This document shows, piece by piece, positions 1-7,781 of a stretch of 30,054 bases of DNA (positions are counted from its first letter, which is position 1; each line of letters begins with the position of its first letter). Under the pieces are notes generated by a model. It was not told where the DNA came from and searched no databases. It saw nothing but the letters and a program-made list of their open reading frames with translations. This stretch comes from a virus. Position numbers and translations under genes: made by a program. The stretch lies in IMG/VR virus record IMGVR_UViG_3300017989_000326, positions 1 through 30,054 of that record. One strand, given 5' to 3'.

Positions 1-30
1 GACAATGCGGCGCCAAAAGTTGGAGAATAG
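1..30 (+). CDS. C-terminal end of an upstream gene (partial)
   Basis: Frame 1 is open from the window edge and reads DNAAPKVGE before a TAG stop at 28-30. The next gene starts three bases later and its GGAGA ribosome binding site lies inside this tail, the same tight packing seen elsewhere in the window. Nine residues are too few to identify a product; position suggests another tail gene. Confidence 0.35.
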   Translation, partial: DNAAPKVGE

Positions 31-32
31 AC

Positions 33-389
33 ATGTCACAGGGAGCGGCAACCTATAACATCACCATCGAGCAAGGCGCGACTTTCAATCGTGTTCTGAC
101 GCTGACCGATTCAGACGGCAACCTAATCAACCTGACCGGATACTCGGCACGCATGACTATTCGTCGGGCGAATGACTTTGAAACGGTGCTTATAGAGTTG
201 ACAACTGTCAACGGCAGAATTGCACTTGGTGGCGCTGCCGGAACTGTGACGCTGGAGATAACCGATTCCGATACAGCGGCTCTTGAATCTGAGGTCGGCA
301 TATATGATCTTGAGATAGAGTCTTCCGGCGGCGTAACAACTCGACTGATCCAGGGTACTGCAACTATTGACCGCGAAGTAACGGTGTAA
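33..389 (+). CDS. Small tail/baseplate-type phage protein (BppU N-terminal-like)
   Basis: The 118-residue product opens with YNITIEQGATFNRVLTLTDS and continues with LTGYSARMTIR near residues 35-44. That opening (an IxxGxTF strand followed by a polar D-S-x-G turn and 'LTGYxaxMxIR') is a pattern I know from small phage proteins placed next to tail-fibre or baseplate genes, related to the N-terminal beta-sandwich of BppU-type proteins. It has no membrane segment or catalytic motif. GGAGA sits just ahead of the ATG. It is followed after three bases by the tail fibre, so a role as virion adaptor or fibre attachment protein is likely, but this is inferred from the family pattern and position. Confidence 0.55.
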   Translation: MSQGAATYNITIEQGATFNRVLTLTDSDGNLINLTGYSARMTIRRANDFETVLIELTTVNGRIALGGAAGTVTLEITDSDTAALESEVGIYDLEIESSGGVTTRLIQGTATIDREVTV

Positions 390-392
390 TAC

Positions 393-2984
393 ATGGCTAT
401 ATATATCAGCATAGTTGAGACCGGAACGACTGTAACAGCAACTGAGGACGGTGCTAATATTACTGTCACCGAGACAAACGTCACGGCTGCGGTTACCTCG
501 GTCAACGGCCTGCTTGAGGTCTATCACGATGCAACGCTGACCGGCGCCGGAACAGTCACAAGTCCGCTGTCTGTTGTCTACGGTACACTGACCGACCTGA
601 TCCCGGCCATCGACTCAACCTATGACATCGGGCAGGCCGGTCCGGCAGATCCGCGCTACTGGGCAAACTCGTATATTGACAGGATGTACGTTAATGATTC
701 GGCCTATCTGGACGGCGCGACGGCAGGGCAGGTAAACCTTGTAGGCAATCTGGATGTATCCGGGCACATGGCTGTCGGCGCAGACGGCACTGTATCTGCT
801 ACCAGGACGTTGTTTATCAACGAGGACTACACGCTTGCTGCCGGTGAAAACTGCACCTTCCTGTCTGTGTACGGTGCATTGATACCGGACGGTGCTGCTA
901 ACCTGCCTAACTATGGAATTGTATTGCTTCAGCAACCTCGAGGCAGTACATGGTCTGGGAGCGCCGGGGCATACGGTATTTATATCAATCACTGGTCAAG
1001 CAATCAAGCCGGTGTCGGCAGTACGTCATTCAAGGTTGTCGGCATTCAGAATATCGGCATTGGCGGCACAAATACAGACATCACGGTTGCCAGATCAGTC
1101 GGGGCTCAGTTTATCGCCTGCCAGGGAACGACTGGATCTGATATAACAGTCTCCGAGTACAGCGCAGCACTTATGTTGCTTGCCGACACAGCAGCAGTGT
1201 ACAGCAACCCCTATGAGTACACGATGTACGTGCAGGAACCGACAAGCGGCACGAAGGCGCACCAGGTAGCACTTGCCGGGAACGGTGCGGGTGCCGGTGT
1301 CTTCTACAATATGAGTTCTGCAGGTTCGGCCTCACAGAACTATGCCCGGACGTATGCCTCAGCGGCCAGCACAATGGCACTTGGGGTCGATGTATCCGGC
1401 ACGGAATACCGAACACTTCAGACGACACACGACGGAAGTAATGCGGTTCTCAATCTCGGCACAGGAGTGACGCACGAGTTTACGCTGAGGGCGAATGAAA
1501 CAAACGCACGGCTGGAACTGGATAACGCTTCTGACTACTGGTTCAAAAGCGGACATATCGGAATTGGCTCGAATGTTAATTTATTGCTGCTTGGAGACGG
1601 CAAGCCTGCCGCGAGCGCGAATATCAGATCTGTTCACGAATATACTACCGGTCAAGGGGCCGGGATATCTTCAATCGTTATGGCAAGACCTACAAGCCTG
1701 CTTTCAGCTACATGGACTGGTGTCGGTGGCTACGCAATAATCCGCGGATCAAACTTTGATACCGGGTCAATCATAAATGGCCTCGACTTTCTTAACGTAA
1801 CGTGGTTTCAAGCTGGCGGTTCAAGTTCGCTTCAAATGCGTGGTATCAATGTTGTCGGAGCAACTGGCGTTTCCGGTCTGTTGACAGCAAATACGGTCTA
1901 TGGTATACGATGCGCCGGAACGGAAACATCAGACAGCGTTAATATCACAACATCGTATGGATATTACGGACGTGCAACAACCGTTGGAACGGGGACAATC
2001 GGCACGGAATACATGATGTATCTGGAGAAGCCGTCGGCCGCGTCAACGAATTATCAGCTCGTACTTGCCGGAACCGGTACAGGCGCAGGCATCTGGTTCG
2101 GTGGAACCGGCGGGGAGCATATCTGGAGCGACCAGGCCGGGCGCACGAAACTGGACAGCCAGCTATGGGTTACAGATCAGATGGGCATTGGTACTGCCAC
2201 TGACACTAATTATACCAACGGCCAACCAAGTATCCTCAGACCGTTTTCGTTGCTGGTAGAGCAGACAAGCCACAACGTTACAGGTATTCGAAACATTGTC
2301 CGGCACAATCCTTCCGTTGCTGCTACCGGAAACAGCTATGCACTCGAAGCCCGCAACGTTCCTGTTGGATCAAACTGGACTGGTTTCTCATCGCTGTCAG
2401 CAGTATTAGCTGCAAATCTGACGACCGGAACAACAGCAGGCGGATCGGTTAACTGCGACCTCATAGGTGTCAACATCGTCGGTGCAACTGCATTCAATGC
2501 TGCAACTATAACCGCGAAGGACGTATTCGGCATCAAGGTTCGAGGAGTGGCGCGCAAGGATGTTATTGTCGCAACAAACAGCTATGGTCTGTACTACGTT
2601 GCAACTGTGAGCAGCGGCGGCACTCTGACGAACGAGTATGGCATCTATGTCGAAAAGCCGACGAAGGGCGACAGTGGCAATTATCAGTTGGTTCTGGCCG
2701 GTACTGCGGCCGGTTCCGGTATCTGGTTAGGCGGTACAAGCAACTACGGCAGGATCTTCTCACCGGCCAGTGGCCAGCTCGATTTTGCGGTAGACAACAG
2801 TGGTGAAACGGTGTATCTTAGGATTGATAACGGAGCAATAGATCTGCGCAATCATATACTCGGCGGAAGCGCCAGCAACTGGAGCGGCTTCGGGACTGCC
2901 AACATACCGGATACAACAGCAGGATACATCACAGTCGAGATAGACGGCACGAACAAGCGGATACCTTATTACAACGACGCATAA
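393..2984 (+). CDS. Large tail fibre / receptor-binding protein with three internal repeats
   Basis: The 863-residue product is rich in Gly, Ser, Thr and Ala, with no enzyme motif and no membrane segment, as in beta-structured tail fibres. Three modules of about 170 residues recur (about 138-306, 398-571 and 607-781). Each has a W-[ST]-G motif (W187, W441, W662) and ends with a conserved block: NPYEYTMYVQEPTSG, GTEYMMYLEKPSAAS and TNEYGIYVEKPTKGD, each followed by QxxLAGxxxGxG[IV]. The last residues (GYITVEIDGTNKRIPYYNDA) match a closing segment common at the C-terminus of phage fibre-type proteins. It probably recognises the host surface. No separate chaperone domain or tailspike lyase motif is visible. 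It lies directly behind the small baseplate-type gene. Confidence 0.8.
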   Translation: MAIYISIVETGTTVTATEDGANITVTETNVTAAVTSVNGLLEVYHDATLTGAGTVTSPLSVVYGTLTDLIPAIDSTYDIGQAGPADPRYWANSYIDRMYVNDSAYLDGATAGQVNLVGNLDVSGHMAVGADGTVSATRTLFINEDYTLAAGENCTFLSVYGALIPDGAANLPNYGIVLLQQPRGSTWSGSAGAYGIYINHWSSNQAGVGSTSFKVVGIQNIGIGGTNTDITVARSVGAQFIACQGTTGSDITVSEYSAALMLLADTAAVYSNPYEYTMYVQEPTSGTKAHQVALAGNGAGAGVFYNMSSAGSASQNYARTYASAASTMALGVDVSGTEYRTLQTTHDGSNAVLNLGTGVTHEFTLRANETNARLELDNASDYWFKSGHIGIGSNVNLLLLGDGKPAASANIRSVHEYTTGQGAGISSIVMARPTSLLSATWTGVGGYAIIRGSNFDTGSIINGLDFLNVTWFQAGGSSSLQMRGINVVGATGVSGLLTANTVYGIRCAGTETSDSVNITTSYGYYGRATTVGTGTIGTEYMMYLEKPSAASTNYQLVLAGTGTGAGIWFGGTGGEHIWSDQAGRTKLDSQLWVTDQMGIGTATDTNYTNGQPSILRPFSLLVEQTSHNVTGIRNIVRHNPSVAATGNSYALEARNVPVGSNWTGFSSLSAVLAANLTTGTTAGGSVNCDLIGVNIVGATAFNAATITAKDVFGIKVRGVARKDVIVATNSYGLYYVATVSSGGTLTNEYGIYVEKPTKGDSGNYQLVLAGTAAGSGIWLGGTSNYGRIFSPASGQLDFAVDNSGETVYLRIDNGAIDLRNHILGGSASNWSGFGTANIPDTTAGYITVEIDGTNKRIPYYNDA

Positions 2985-2998
2985 CGGAGATTGGTAAC

Positions 2999-3259
2999 AT
3001 GGCACTGACACAGCAGGAAACAGCATGGCGTATACAATATATGCGGGCATACGGCGGACAGTTGCCGGGAGTTGCCCAGGATCAGGAGAAGTTCGATGCA
3101 ATGCTCAGCGGCAGCGAAACGACACAAAAGGCATTGCTGAAGGAGTTTGTGCAGGATATTTTGCTTCCTGCGCATGAAACAGAGTTGCCACGCCTTGAGG
3201 CCAGCATAGAAGCGCTTGAGGGCGTGATAGCAACCGAACAGGCGTATGTTGACGCCTGA
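2999..3259 (+). CDS. Small helical protein behind the tail fibre
   Basis: The product has 86 residues, predicted mostly helical, with a C-terminal half rich in Leu/Glu heptad-like spacing (LLPAHETELPRLEASIEALE), so a short coiled coil is likely. A GGAG ribosome binding site precedes the ATG at 2999. It has no cysteine, membrane segment or recognisable enzyme motif. Small genes directly behind fibres are sometimes fibre assembly helpers, but nothing in this sequence proves that. Function unknown. Confidence 0.6.
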   Translation: MALTQQETAWRIQYMRAYGGQLPGVAQDQEKFDAMLSGSETTQKALLKEFVQDILLPAHETELPRLEASIEALEGVIATEQAYVDA

Positions 3260-3296
3260 GAAAACACAAGTACGGAACAACGGAGGAACAGAGACA

Positions 3297-3677
3297 ATGA
3301 AACGGACAATCCATTTCCAACAGCAAGTCAAGAATCTGCGCGGTGATTATATGCGCGAAACGATGAGTGCGCCCGTTACCAACTCAGACGGCACGGTAAC
3401 ACCCGGCGAGACTGTCGAGATGACACTGAAGCACTGCTGTATTGAGGCGCTGAACCTGCCGCCCGAGAAGGGACAGACACCATCGGCTAAGGAAACCGTC
3501 CGCAAAGGCAAGCTGATGTGGAAAATCTATGATGCCGAGGAACCTATCGAGATCGACCACAGGGAAGCGGATTTGCTCAAAGACCAGTTGCACAAGCGCT
3601 ATCCTGTTCCGCTTGTCTACACGCAACTTGTCGAGATGATCGATCCTGACGACGAGACAATAAAGGCCGACGCGTGA
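3297..3677 (+). CDS. Hypothetical phage protein, 126 aa
   Basis: The start is taken at ATG 3297, which follows a strong CGGAGGAACAGAGACA leader; the frame stays open upstream to 3246 but that extension overlaps the previous gene and has no ribosome binding site. The product is soluble and acidic-to-neutral, with a central segment rich in Pro, Lys and Glu. In phages, small proteins of this kind between fibre and lysis genes are varied. I recognise no family. Its TGA stop overlaps the GTG start of the next gene, so the two are likely translated together. Confidence 0.6.
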   Translation: MKRTIHFQQQVKNLRGDYMRETMSAPVTNSDGTVTPGETVEMTLKHCCIEALNLPPEKGQTPSAKETVRKGKLMWKIYDAEEPIEIDHREADLLKDQLHKRYPVPLVYTQLVEMIDPDDETIKADA

Positions 3678-4033
3678 AAGCACTTCTCAACCTAATAACT
3701 GCGTTCTTCAGATGGCTTGCAAACCGGAACAGCCCGGAGGCTATTGCGGAGCGCAAAGAGAAGGAAGCGGAGGGCGTCATGGACTCCGTGGATAAGGCAA
3801 TCATCAAGCGCGATGAGGACGATGTAAACCGGCATCTTAACCGGATGCTTGGAGTCGTTGTGGTGTTGGCTGTTCTGTCAGTCGGATGCGCACACCGGCG
3901 GACGGTGTATATCCGTGACTCGGACAAGGTGATATTTCACGAGTTGAACGGCAAGCCAGGCTGGTGGGTGCCGGAAGCGATCTTCGGCCGGATGATGAAC
4001 AAACTTGCAGAAGCAGAAGCAAAGGAAAAATAA
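3674..4033 (+). CDS. Lipoprotein-like / spanin-like small protein with internal lipobox
   Basis: The GTG start at 3674 overlaps the previous stop (GTGA). The 119 residues contain two parts. The N-terminal part (1-57) has an amphipathic opening (LLNLITAFFRWLA) followed by a charged helix. A hydrophobic run (59-71, LGVVVVLAVLSVG) ends in Cys72, which fits a relaxed lipobox, and is followed by a short domain with DSDKVIFHELNGKPGWWVP. Small lipoproteins of this type in phage lysis regions act as outer-membrane spanins. The lipobox normally lies near an N-terminus, so its mid-protein position is odd: this may be a fusion of two small genes, or a second product may start at in-frame ATG 3845 (62 residues), although no clear ribosome binding site precedes it. 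It could instead be a simple single-pass membrane protein. Confidence 0.5.
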   Translation: MKALLNLITAFFRWLANRNSPEAIAERKEKEAEGVMDSVDKAIIKRDEDDVNRHLNRMLGVVVVLAVLSVGCAHRRTVYIRDSDKVIFHELNGKPGWWVPEAIFGRMMNKLAEAEAKEK

Positions 4034-4035
4034 TT

Positions 4036-4344
4036 ATGTGGACAACATTCAGAGTCTTTCTATCGGGTGCATTGCGGGCGGTAATATATGCCTTGATGGC
4101 ATGGCTTAAGAGCGAGGCTGGCAAGTTTGCCGCGGAGTATTTCCGGGATGCGCAGGAAATTGTCCGTGAAGTGGCAAGCAAGGAAGAACTGACAGGCAAA
4201 GAGAAGTTCGAGTATGCCTGCAAGGCGCTTACGATCAAGCTCAAAGAAAAAGGCATCGAATACAAGGATCACTGGATACACGATGCAATTCAGACCGCAT
4301 ACGGCGCGCTATACGAAGAGCTGCATAAGCCGGAATCGGAATAG
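4036..4344 (+). CDS. Holin-like small protein (LLH holin-type pattern)
   Basis: ATG 4036 lies two bases after the previous stop; an upstream in-frame ATG at 3964 would overlap the previous gene heavily and lacks a ribosome binding site. The 102-residue product begins with a hydrophobic/amphipathic stretch (about 3-24) that could be one membrane segment. The C-terminal half has the pattern 'K-x-x-x-A-x-x-x-L-(8-12)-G-I-x-x-x-D-x-x-I-x-x-A-I-Q-x-A-Y', which resembles small phage holins of the LLH superfamily. Its place between a lipoprotein-like gene and an XhlA-like gene supports a role in lysis. The match is by pattern only. Confidence 0.4.
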   Translation: MWTTFRVFLSGALRAVIYALMAWLKSEAGKFAAEYFRDAQEIVREVASKEELTGKEKFEYACKALTIKLKEKGIEYKDHWIHDAIQTAYGALYEELHKPESE

Positions 4345-4386
4345 CCGATATTGTCAACAAACGCGGGAAGTGTACAAGGAGAGTCA

Positions 4387-4662
4387 ATGGCAAGCAACGA
4401 AGATATTCTGAACGCGATAAACAATATCGACAAGCGCCTGGAAGCGCACCTGGCACGATGCGACGAACGGCACAAAGGCATTGATAAGATAGTCGGTGGC
4501 CTTGAAAGTGAGATGTACGACTCAAACAATGGTGGAGTTAAAGGCGCTGTTCCTAGTATCAGGAAAGACATAAATATCCTGCAGCGGAATACTCGTGTCA
4601 TCAATGGTGGTGTAATTGTGATCCTGCTCAAGATGGTGTGGGACTGGATCAGGATGAAATAA
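4387..4662 (+). CDS. XhlA-like coiled-coil membrane protein
   Basis: The start is ATG 4387, preceded by AAGGAGAGTCA. The 91-residue product has an N-terminal coiled-coil region (NEDILNAINNIDKRLEAHL), a second helix, and one C-terminal hydrophobic segment (VINGGVIVILLKMVWDWIRM). This is the layout of haemolysin XhlA-type proteins that work with holins in host lysis (an N-terminal cytoplasmic coil and a C-terminal anchor). No endolysin gene is visible in the window; it may lie upstream. The gene ends immediately before a bidirectional terminator, so it closes the rightward operon. Confidence 0.5.
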   Translation: MASNEDILNAINNIDKRLEAHLARCDERHKGIDKIVGGLESEMYDSNNGGVKGAVPSIRKDINILQRNTRVINGGVIVILLKMVWDWIRMK

Positions 4663-4663
4663 A

Positions 4664-4697
4664 AACGAGCACCGGGTATTTAACCTCAGTGCTCGTT
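4664..4697. terminator. Bidirectional hairpin between convergent operons
   Basis: The 9-bp perfect stem AACGAGCAC (4664-4672) / GTGCTCGTT (4689-4697) has a 16-base loop. Read leftward, the stem is followed by a run of T (TTTTTATTT on the minus strand), so it is a good intrinsic terminator for the leftward recombination operon. Read rightward, it follows the last stop codon by two bases but has only a weak T run. It separates two converging operons. Confidence 0.75.
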
Positions 4698-4723
4698 ATG
4701 TTGGGAATCGCCTTTCTACCTCA

Positions 4724-4939
4724 TTATTGACCTCCTTTCTTCTCCGGCAGTGAACTCTTGCCGACTATCCGGATCAACCGCGGAGTGTTCTGCGATACAA
4801 ACCGAGCCCAGCACTGGGAGCAGTACGTCCCCGTAACGCCCGGCTCCGGACTTTCAATCTGTATTGCCTCCGCATCTATCGCGTATTCAGCTCCGCACTT
4901 CGGGCATCGGAACTGCGGTGATAGCGTGAATGTTATCAT
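4724..4939 (-). CDS. Small zinc-ribbon protein
   Basis: The 71-residue product has a CPKC pair near residue 12 and a CSQC pair near residue 41, the layout of a four-cysteine zinc ribbon. A TTG at 4942 is also in frame, but ATG 4939 follows GAGGTGATTG at suitable spacing and is preferred. It is the last gene of the leftward operon, just three bases after the coiled-coil gene, and ends before the terminator. Zinc ribbons of this size in phages often bind nucleic acid or a protein partner; the exact role is unknown. Confidence 0.6.
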   Translation of the reverse strand: MITFTLSPQFRCPKCGAEYAIDAEAIQIESPEPGVTGTYCSQCWARFVSQNTPRLIRIVGKSSLPEKKGGQ

Positions 4940-4942
4940 CAA

Positions 4943-5593
4943 TCACCTCACTCTCACACTGCTCTCAGCATACGCCTCGATGCCCGGTATGTCCGTCTCT
5001 GACTTCATTGCCCGGACTATCTGCCCGATCTTCTTGGTATCGATCATCAGATACTTGCGCGGGATCTTGGCTTCATCGGTAATACGGAACTTCCATGTCT
5101 GCTGTGTGTGGACGTTCTCCGCCGTCGGCTTAGGTGCTGACGGTACAGCAACGACCGGAGCCGGATCTGCTGCAAGGATCTCTTCGGCCAGTTCCGTTTC
5201 ACCGTTCGCCTCGGCCAGCTCGGCCATTCGAAGTTGACGTTCTTCTTCGGCCTTGCGTGCTGCTGCCAAATTGGCCGCTTCCTCTTCACGGCGCTTCCGT
5301 TCCTGCTCCTGGTAGTATTCACCCATACGACCGCGGAGTGTCCTGTCCGCCTCGACAAGCGGAGCATCGGTCTCTCTCTTGCGTGCGACGGCTTCCTTGT
5401 GTGCCGCATGTGCTTTCTTGATAATCGGGTCGAATACGTTGCCGATCTCTTTACGCAAAGCCTTGATCTGCTTCAGTACCGTTCCGGCCTCGGCATACTG
5501 GTCGTCATTGGTGACCGCCAGTGCGGCCGCCTGAGTTGCGAAGTCCATAGCCTCTTTCGGTGCTGTGTCGAGTGTCATGATTGCTTCAGTCAT
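4943..5593 (-). CDS. Coiled-coil protein of the recombination operon
   Basis: The start is ATG 5593, preceded by CGGAGGAAACAAC; the open frame upstream to 5716 lies inside the next gene and has no ribosome binding site. The 216-residue product has a long charged coil (about 40-145, rich in E, K, R and A, with QEQERKRREEEA), then a linker with Ala/Pro, then a C-terminal domain (WKFRITDEAKIPRKYLMIDT...IPGIEAY). Proteins with this coil plus 'vP..Yl..D...I' tail often sit beside phage exonuclease and annealing-protein genes. Its biochemical role is unclear; I infer an accessory role in recombination. Its ATGACTGA overlap with the upstream exonuclease gene suggests coupled translation. Confidence 0.65.
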   Translation of the reverse strand: MTEAIMTLDTAPKEAMDFATQAAALAVTNDDQYAEAGTVLKQIKALRKEIGNVFDPIIKKAHAAHKEAVARKRETDAPLVEADRTLRGRMGEYYQEQERKRREEEAANLAAARKAEEERQLRMAELAEANGETELAEEILAADPAPVVAVPSAPKPTAENVHTQQTWKFRITDEAKIPRKYLMIDTKKIGQIVRAMKSETDIPGIEAYAESSVRVR

Positions 5594-6182
5594 TGTTGTT
5601 TCCTCCGATGTTGTGTTCCTGTTTCCATTGATACACGGTATAGGCCGAGCGGAACGCATTCCAGTCGGCCATGTCGTTTCTGTACCGTTCAACCTTGTAC
5701 TTTCCTTCACTGCCAAGATACACGGCTATCCGCTTGCATGCTCCAAGCACTCCCAGCCCTTCGGCATACGCTGCGAGCTGCAGCGCTGTTGCCGGGTGCG
5801 GCTGCCCGGTTTTGATGTCAACCAGGCAATCTGTTTCGTTGATCTTGCCGAACCGGTCAAGCAATCCGGCATAAGGTGGCATATCACAGCTCACCATATG
5901 CTCAATCAGCTTCGGCTGGAACTCGGACTCCTCGCGGTAGCTGATCCACGCGTCAACGTACGGGACGATCTCCGGATCAAGACCGGCATAGTCGAGATCG
6001 CCTTCGTCCCAGTACTGACAGGCCAGGTGTACGGCAGTTCCACGGGCTGCGGCATATTCAGCGCCCTGGTACATGCTGTAATCAATGAGCCCGGCGCCTT
6101 TGAGGATCTGCGTGACGCTGGGAACTACCTGGCCGGTGCTGTCCCGGTATGTGTGTGTTTCCGGCTCAAATGTCACTTGCAT
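5586..6182 (-). CDS. PD-(D/E)XK exonuclease (RecB/Cas4-type phage nuclease)
   Basis: The start is ATG 6182 with GGAGGG eight bases upstream; this removes 11 residues from the longest frame. In the 198-residue product the nuclease signature is clear: RGxxxH (47-52), GLLDR with Asp109, VDIKTG with Asp122 and Lys124, and QLAAY with Gln135. These are the metal-binding Asp, the catalytic D-x-K and the motif-III Gln of the PD-(D/E)XK superfamily. Such phage enzymes degrade one strand of DNA ends and work with an annealing protein during recombination. The gene lies directly downstream of the annealing-protein-like gene, overlapping it by 17 bases. The length is short but normal for this family. Confidence 0.85.
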   Translation of the reverse strand: MQVTFEPETHTYRDSTGQVVPSVTQILKGAGLIDYSMYQGAEYAAARGTAVHLACQYWDEGDLDYAGLDPEIVPYVDAWISYREESEFQPKLIEHMVSCDMPPYAGLLDRFGKINETDCLVDIKTGQPHPATALQLAAYAEGLGVLGACKRIAVYLGSEGKYKVERYRNDMADWNAFRSAYTVYQWKQEHNIGGNNND

Positions 6183-7047
6183 TGTTCGCACCCTCCAGCC
6201 ATGCCTTGATTTCATCGACTGCCGAGAATGGGATTTCTTCGCTGGATGTCACGCCGTATTGCTGTTCGACGAAATCCCGGTATTCCTGTTCAGACACGTT
6301 GTTCGCTTTGGCAACTGCCCAGAGCATACGCCGTTGTGCTTCGGTACATGCTCCAGGTTTGCTGGAACGCCGTTCCGGTTTTGCCGGTGCCTTTTTCTTT
6401 GCCGGTGCAGATCCGCCAAAGTCTTCACCGTTAGCAGCCATATCTTCAATGTCCTGCGTGAAGATGTCACTGGCGGCCGTTGCCTGTATGATCGCGTGTA
6501 CGTATGCCCGTTTCGTTGCCATCTTCTTTACGGTATTGTAATAGTCGGCTGGGTTATCGTGATCGACACGTTCACAGATTACCCACTCACCATCTTTTTT
6601 TGATGCCGTATAGTTCGGGCCACCAAGCAACAACTTATCCCGACTGTCCCAGTATTCCCTGGGAACCGGCCTGCCGGTGTTCTCACTGCGGTAGCGGTAC
6701 TTCGTTTCCATCGTCGAGCAGTTACCCACACCCATTCCGACGTATGTGCCGTCCGCATGGTACAGTTCGCAAATGACTTCATACTCCCGATGCTCATTAG
6801 GCAGGTCTTCGCGTTCGACCTGGTATCGTGGTTGCAGGCGAAACATAAGGCCGATTTTCTGCGCTCCTGGTTGCAACAGAGACGGCTTAGGGCATCCAGG
6901 TATAGTACCGAAATGTTCGTCATGCTTCATTACTGCCCGCATAAGGCGTTCGATCTGCTGGACGTGTTCCATTACGTCCTGTACTTCCATAGGCAGTGAT
7001 CCGCCGATGTGTACCGGTGTGAGTGCGGTTGTTTGTTCTTCTGACAT
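6166..7047 (-). CDS. Probable single-strand annealing / recombination protein
   Basis: The 293-residue product starts at ATG 7047 after CGGAGGAAAGACA. The core (about 20-205) contains conserved phage-type segments: GMGVGNCSTMETKYRYR and NTVKKMATKRAYVHAIIQAT followed by SDIFTQDIED. I know this core from many phage proteins placed next to exonuclease genes; they are usually left unnamed or compared with Rad52/Sak-type annealing proteins. A low-complexity A/K/P linker (213-230) leads to a C-terminal helical domain (about 234-287, 'TEAQRRMLWAVAKANNVSEQEY'-type) also seen at the end of other recombination proteins. The operon with the exonuclease supports DNA pairing as its job. No direct proof of function. 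Confidence 0.6.
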   Translation of the reverse strand: MSEEQTTALTPVHIGGSLPMEVQDVMEHVQQIERLMRAVMKHDEHFGTIPGCPKPSLLQPGAQKIGLMFRLQPRYQVEREDLPNEHREYEVICELYHADGTYVGMGVGNCSTMETKYRYRSENTGRPVPREYWDSRDKLLLGGPNYTASKKDGEWVICERVDHDNPADYYNTVKKMATKRAYVHAIIQATAASDIFTQDIEDMAANGEDFGGSAPAKKKAPAKPERRSSKPGACTEAQRRMLWAVAKANNVSEQEYRDFVEQQYGVTSSEEIPFSAVDEIKAWLEGANNASDI

Positions 7048-7072
7048 TGTCTTTCCTCCGATGTTGGTGGTT

Positions 7073-7501
7073 CTACCTAAGTGTTTCGATTAATGCTTGG
7101 CATTTTGCATCGCGCACTGATTGTCTCCATTCGTGCCTATCTTCATGCCACTTGAAAAAGCTCTTGCCTGTTTCGAGGCAATGTAAAGACTTAGAACCAA
7201 GAGGCTGGTATTTTTGAGGCCACTTAGAGCCTACGTATGTAGTTTCATCCTTGAGCTGTTCTGCCAGTTCCTTGTGAGACAAGTTCCAGCCGGAGCGCCA
7301 TTTTATCAGTGCCTCTCGAGCCTGTTTGACAACTTCTGATTCTACGAGAGGACAGAAGTCTTTGAGTTGTTGTTGTCGTGGTGGCTCGTTACTTCCAGCG
7401 TCAGCTTTATCCGCAGGCCAGTACTTTTCAAAGATGGCTTTTACATTTTCAAATGCTACCAGCGCCTGCCCGATCTGATGTTTTTCTTTGTTGCTGAACA
7501 T
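7073..7501 (-). CDS. Hypothetical protein of the leftward operon, 142 aa
   Basis: ATG 7501 follows a strong CGGAGGAAACA site. The product is basic and soluble with several Trp residues, and a helix-rich centre containing 'WRSGWNLSHKELAEQLKDE', which could be part of a helix-turn-helix but is not a clear match. It has no metal-binding motif or membrane segment. It sits between the ribbon-helix-helix gene and the annealing-protein-like gene, so it may be regulatory or assist recombination. I do not recognise the family. Confidence 0.6.
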   Translation of the reverse strand: MFSNKEKHQIGQALVAFENVKAIFEKYWPADKADAGSNEPPRQQQLKDFCPLVESEVVKQAREALIKWRSGWNLSHKELAEQLKDETTYVGSKWPQKYQPLGSKSLHCLETGKSFFKWHEDRHEWRQSVRDAKCQALIETLR

Positions 7502-7525
7502 TGTTTCCTCCGATTTGATTTGTTA

Positions 7526-7702
7526 CTATTGTCCGGTTCCAGTCCTTGCCTGCCGGAACTGAATCGCTAGAATACCTTCCGTGATCGCCTCGGCCAGGTA
7601 TGCTCGGAGTGACTTCCCGGCAAGCGCGGCCTCCGACTTCAGTCTGCGATGCAAGTCCTTCGTTATATGGACGCGCATCAAGGGCTCTTTCGACTTGTTC
7701 AT
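7526..7702 (-). CDS. Small ribbon-helix-helix DNA-binding protein
   Basis: A 58-residue frame runs from ATG 7702 to TAG 7526, preceded by AAAGGAAGCAG. It reads MNKSKEPLMRVHITKDLHRR and then LKSEAALAGKSLRAYLAEAI: a short N-terminal strand (LMRVHIT), a helix beginning at the conserved Lys-Asp-Leu-His, and a second helix after 'AGKSLRAYL'. This is the strand-helix-helix layout of Arc/CopG/omega-type ribbon-helix-helix repressors, which bind DNA as dimers through the strand. It is the first gene of the leftward operon and faces the divergent control region, so it is a strong candidate for autoregulation there. Its short length is normal for the family. Confidence 0.7.
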   Translation of the reverse strand: MNKSKEPLMRVHITKDLHRRLKSEAALAGKSLRAYLAEAITEGILAIQFRQARTGTGQ

Positions 7703-7752
7703 ACTGCTTCCTTTCTGTTGTTTGGGCTATATTGCCCTGTTGCGTTATCCAT

Positions 7753-7781
7753 ACCATACGGCTGAAAAGTAATATATGCAA
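7753..7781 (-). promoter_or_regulatory. Candidate leftward promoter of the recombination operon
   Basis: On the minus strand TTGCAT (7776-7781) and TATGGT (7753-7758) are separated by 17 bases and lie about 50 bases upstream of the ribbon-helix-helix gene. Three and four of six positions match the sigma-70 boxes, so this is plausible but weak; an alternative pair (TTACTT/GATAAC) overlaps it. Confidence 0.35.

Noticed and set aside
5234-6209. Long rightward frames opposite the exonuclease and coiled-coil genes
   Set aside because: They overlap well-supported leftward genes with clear motifs, lack ribosome binding sites, and are shadows in the opposite strand.
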